Part shown: in pieces, positions 61,375 to 64,000 of the stretch | Numbering within the stretch: the first letter of the stretch is position 1 | How the letters are laid out: each line of letters starts with the position of its first letter | Origin: Gillisella taibaishanensis | GTDB taxonomy: Bacteria; Pseudomonadota; Alphaproteobacteria; Rhizobiales; Rhizobiaceae | Direction: 5' to 3' | Length of the DNA: 64,000 bases | NCBI RefSeq assembly: GCF_001938985.1 | Contig: NZ_MKIN01000020.1 | Coordinates: 372,001-436,000, forward strand | Notes under the pieces: generated by a model | Database searches by the model: none | Told to the model about the DNA's origin: nothing | Seen by the model: only the letters and a program-made list of their open reading frames with translations | Made by a program: the position numbers and the translations under genes

Positions 61375-62775
61375 TTACTCTGGCCGCTCTCGCAGCCGCA
61401 CAACGGTGACTGTGCACGGTGCCTTAGAAGCGACTTCGCCCGAAACGCTGCCGAGAAGCGCCCGTCTGGCCGAGTTGGCGCGCGCGCCCATGACGATATG
61501 GTCGACGCTGTTGTCGCGGGCATAGTCTAGGATGGCATTGGCTGGCGAGGTGCTTTCCAGCACATGGCAGGTGATCTGCGGCTGGTCCTTCAAGGGCGCC
61601 GCCCATTGCCGCAGCTTGCCCAGCCGCATGACATGCTTGTTATTGCCTTCCTCGTCCAGATCGCTGTCGAGATTGAGCCGGGCGATCTTGAGGATATTCA
61701 GGCAGGCGACGCGGGCGCCGGGAGAGCGTGCCATGATGCGCGACACCGTCAGCCGCATGGCATCGGCAAGTTCGGTGCTCGTGTCGCCAAGATCGAGCGC
61801 TACGACGATGATCGGTGCATTGGCAAGTGCCGCTGTTGCCACCTGCGGCTTCAAAAGTTCGATTGGGTCGGGATTGAAGCGGCGTTTCAACACGTCGGAA
61901 AGCCCGTCCTGCTTCAGCTTCTGCGCCCGCGCTGTCAGCGGCACGGCGGCGAGATCCTTAAGGTCGAGCGCCAGTTGCGCCGCCGTTGGCACCCGCCTTG
62001 CCGGATTGACCTCCAGGCAACGTAAAATCACCTCCTGAAAGGCGGGCGAGATCGCCGGATTGAGCGCGCGCGGCGGGACCGGATCGCGCCAGAGCCGACG
62101 CTTCAATCCCTTCAGCCGCTGGGGATCGCCGAAAGGCCGCTTGCCGGTCGCAAAGAAATACAGGAGCACGCCGAGCGCAAACAGATCTGAGCGGAAATCC
62201 GAGCGGATGCCGAGGATCTGCTCCGGCGCCATATAAGGCGCGGTGCCATATGGTAGCCGCAGTTCCTCGCCGACAAGATCCGGCAGGTCCAGATGCCGCG
62301 CCAAGCCGTAATCGACCAGCACCGCCTCGCCACTTTCACGAAACAGGATGTTGGAGGGCTTGATGTCGAGATGCACCACATGCTGGCGATGTAGGTCGGC
62401 AAGTGCCGTGGCAACCCGCTCGCCGATCCGCACCGCCTCCTCGACCGCGATAGGCAGGCTATCGAGCAGCGGATAAAGCGATTTGCCGGGCAGGCGCTCG
62501 AACACGAGGTAGGGCAGGCGGGAGAAATCGCCGCTGGCGACGAAGCGCGGCACATGCGGGCCTGCTAGGCGCGGCAGGATCATCTGCTCCATCTCAAAGC
62601 CGACGATCATCGCCGGATCGATACCGCCGCCCATTTCCGGCACTTTCATCAGCAACGGAAAGTAATAGTCGGGATGGGTCACGGCATAGAGCCGGGCCAT
62701 ACCACCCTTATGGGCCTGCTCCACCACTGTAAAGCCGTCGATGATGCTGCCGAGCTCGAGCTTGCTGCGCACCAT
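61375..62775 (-). CDS. bifunctional Ser/Thr protein kinase with universal stress domain
   Basis: 466 residues. The protein kinase domain (about 10-270) has K44 (LLMKVPEM), catalytic loop HLDIKPSN (D137, K139, N142), DYG (D155) as the magnesium loop, and APE (183-185). A C-terminal Usp domain (about 308-463) has the ATP-binding-like GARANSARRALLGSVSG. Kinase-Usp fusions occur in proteobacteria but are poorly known. The start is two bases after the metallophosphatase stop, so both are one operon. The glycine-rich loop is only partly present (QAHKGGMARLY). Confidence 0.88.
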   Translation of the reverse strand: MVRSKLELGSIIDGFTVVEQAHKGGMARLYAVTHPDYYFPLLMKVPEMGGGIDPAMIVGFEMEQMILPRLAGPHVPRFVASGDFSRLPYLVFERLPGKSLYPLLDSLPIAVEEAVRIGERVATALADLHRQHVVHLDIKPSNILFRESGEAVLVDYGLARHLDLPDLVGEELRLPYGTAPYMAPEQILGIRSDFRSDLFALGVLLYFFATGKRPFGDPQRLKGLKRRLWRDPVPPRALNPAISPAFQEVILRCLEVNPARRVPTAAQLALDLKDLAAVPLTARAQKLKQDGLSDVLKRRFNPDPIELLKPQVATAALANAPIIVVALDLGDTSTELADAMRLTVSRIMARSPGARVACLNILKIARLNLDSDLDEEGNNKHVMRLGKLRQWAAPLKDQPQITCHVLESTSPANAILDYARDNSVDHIVMGARANSARRALLGSVSGEVASKAPCTVTVVRLRERPE

Positions 62776-62776
62776 G

Positions 62777-63517
62777 TCAGCGCCCCCTGTAAAGCCGGGT
62801 TGCCAGCGTTTCGCTTAAGCCCGCAGCGCGAATGGCGGCGGCCGCAGCATCGATATCATACTCGGCACGCAGGAAGGACAGCGTACCTGCTGTCGTGTCC
62901 ATCAGTGCGAAGGCTGCCCCGGACTCGCCGTCGCGGGGCTGGCCGACCGAGCCGATCACCGCCAGCCAGCGCCGCTGTGGCAGAAGCGGAATGGCGATCT
63001 GCGAATGCGGAACAAAGGTAATGACCTTTCCGCCTGCCGCACTGGCATAGAGCGCCGGGCGATGCACATGGCCGCAAAAGCTGACGCGTGCCTCGCAGGC
63101 GGCAAAATGCTCTGCCGCCGCTTGCGCGTCCGTCACGTAGTGAAAGCTCGGTGGGGCGCCAGCCTCGGCATGGACATAGAGCCGGTCTTCCTCGCGCAGC
63201 ATCAGAGGCAAATTGGCGAGAAAAGCTTTCTGATCGTCGTCCAGTGCGTCGCGCGTCCAATGAATGGCAGACCGGGCGGTGTCGTTCAAAGATATCGTGG
63301 GATCGCCGATGGCCTGATCGTGATTGCCGCGCACGACAAGCGCGCCTTGCTCCTTAAGGGCCCGCACCTTGTCCACGCACAATCCTGGGTCACCGCCATA
63401 GCCGACGATGTCACCGAGAATGACGATGCGCTCGGCACCCGCCTCGCTCGCGGCCTGCAAGGCCGCCTCGAAAGCCTGGGCATTGCCGTGGATATCGGAG
63501 AACAGGGCAATGCGCAT
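62777..63517 (-). CDS. metallophosphoesterase (calcineurin-like)
   Basis: 246 residues. Motifs: SDIHGN (about 8-13), LGDIVGYGGDP, RGNHDQ, LYVHAEAG and GHVHRP, all five metal-site motifs of the calcineurin fold. No membrane segment. The ATG at 63517 follows GGAGGATTG; an in-frame TTG precedes it. First gene of a two-gene operon with the kinase; a phosphatase partner to a kinase is a plausible inference, but many such proteins act on small phosphodiesters. Confidence 0.9.
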   Translation of the reverse strand: MRIALFSDIHGNAQAFEAALQAASEAGAERIVILGDIVGYGGDPGLCVDKVRALKEQGALVVRGNHDQAIGDPTISLNDTARSAIHWTRDALDDDQKAFLANLPLMLREEDRLYVHAEAGAPPSFHYVTDAQAAAEHFAACEARVSFCGHVHRPALYASAAGGKVITFVPHSQIAIPLLPQRRWLAVIGSVGQPRDGESGAAFALMDTTAGTLSFLRAEYDIDAAAAAIRAAGLSETLATRLYRGR

Positions 63518-63618
63518 CAATCCTCCGTTGCCGCTTTGTCTTCTGCGCGATGATAGGCGGATTGAGCGGGCTATTCTATCCTACTGAAGACGGGGGCGGC
63601 ATTCAGCGGTTAGATATG

Positions 63619-63646
63619 AAAAACCCTCCGGTGGAGGGCCGGAGGG
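63619..63646 (-). terminator. intrinsic terminator of the FKBP gene
   Basis: On the minus strand an 8-bp stem CCCTCCGG/CCGGAGGG with a 7-base loop ends in T5 (63619-63623). It sits after the isomerase stop codon and before the metallophosphoesterase gene. Confidence 0.88.
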
Positions 63647-63677
63647 TGGGATAATTCGACAAACTGGAGGTTGCCGG

Positions 63678-64000
63678 TCAGGCTGCCCTGACAATGTCGA
63701 GCAGTTCGACCTCGAAAATCAGGTCCTGCCCAGCAAGCGGGTGGTTGGCATCGATAGTCACGACATCTTCGGCGATATCTGTGACGGTCACGATCAGCGG
63801 TGCGCCGCTATCGCTTTGTGCCTGAAGTCGTGTGCCGGGGGCGAGATTGATATTGGCGGGTATCAATTCGCGAGCCACCTGCTGCACCTTGCGCGGATCA
63901 TGCGGGCCGTAAGCCTCAGCCGCAGGCACTGTCACACGCTGGCTACCGCCAACTTCCATGCCGTCGACCTGCCGCTCCAGCCCGGAAATGATCTGGCCGG
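63678..64000 (-). CDS. SlyD-like FKBP peptidyl-prolyl isomerase, partial
   Basis: The frame continues past the right edge; 107 residues are visible at the C-terminal side. It reads GQIISGLERQVDGMEVGGSQRV then PAAEAYGPHDPRKV, AQSDSGAPLIVTVTDIAED and HPLAGQDLIFEVELLDI, the FKBP signature with the SlyD-type insert-in-flap (IF) region. It catalyses prolyl isomerisation in the cytoplasm. The N-terminus is missing. Confidence 0.88.
   Translation of the reverse strand, partial: GQIISGLERQVDGMEVGGSQRVTVPAAEAYGPHDPRKVQQVARELIPANINLAPGTRLQAQSDSGAPLIVTVTDIAEDVVTIDANHPLAGQDLIFEVELLDIVRAA

Noticed and set aside
1..64000. CRISPR arrays, insertion sequences or prophage
   Set aside because: No regularly spaced repeats, transposase motifs or phage structural genes were seen.

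Overview
The window looks like a chromosomal segment of a Rhizobiaceae alphaproteobacterium (Agrobacterium/Rhizobium/Allorhizobium type). Evidence: a PodJ-type polarity protein of about 1,290 residues, a SAM-II riboswitch ahead of metZ, the double-length dCTP deaminase of alphaproteobacteria, a linked fatty-acid oxidation operon, a rhizobial PHO box and several rhizobial-style intergenic palindromes. The DNA is GC-rich and densely coding, so most long antisense frames are shadows. No IS element, prophage, integrase or CRISPR array was recognised.

Layout. 1-6.7 kb is a housekeeping block: the dapE end, a membrane protein, the def-fmt-truA translation operon, apaG, metZ with its riboswitch and a downstream terminator, dcd and tRNA-Gly(CCC). 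About 6.7-24 kb looks accessory. It holds a LacI-controlled sugar-acid or sialate-like set (MFS transporter, DapA-family aldolase, YhcH), a class A beta-lactamase, a lone FabMG-like protein, an orphan BrnA-like antitoxin, a cold-shock gene and a GntR-headed cluster. That cluster encodes a peptide ABC importer with a fused double ATPase, a leaderless gamma-glutamyltransferase and a DUF1028 protein, an arrangement recalling glutathione (Gsi) uptake.

24-36 kb holds a GT2 glycosyltransferase, a solute-binding protein, TerB, an S24/CI-like repressor, an orphan LuxR-type response regulator, DUF952-pyrD, a MATE exporter, a CAP lipoprotein, a TPR-methyltransferase, a YitT protein and a YagU-like protein. 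36-46 kb is the acyl-CoA dehydrogenase-thiolase-FadJ operon, with a palindrome over its promoter, and divergent podJ.

46-57 kb contains a TauE/SafE exporter with a TIGR02186 partner, PHO-box-controlled alkaline phosphatase, a three-gene ABC system whose permease has a histidine-rich loop (probably metal related), a histidine-type phosphatase with an altered C-terminal motif, a diguanylate cyclase and a second YitT protein. 57-64 kb holds a PheC-like periplasmic dehydratase, the ligase-associated DEXH helicase and PdeM pair without the ligase, a kinase/universal-stress fusion with a phosphoesterase, and a truncated SlyD-like FKBP isomerase.

Several themes recur: phosphate scavenging (PHO box, alkaline phosphatase, acid phosphatase), uptake and cytosolic hydrolysis of gamma-glutamyl peptides, and sulfur/methionine metabolism. 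Functions are assigned from motifs and family knowledge only; no database search was run.
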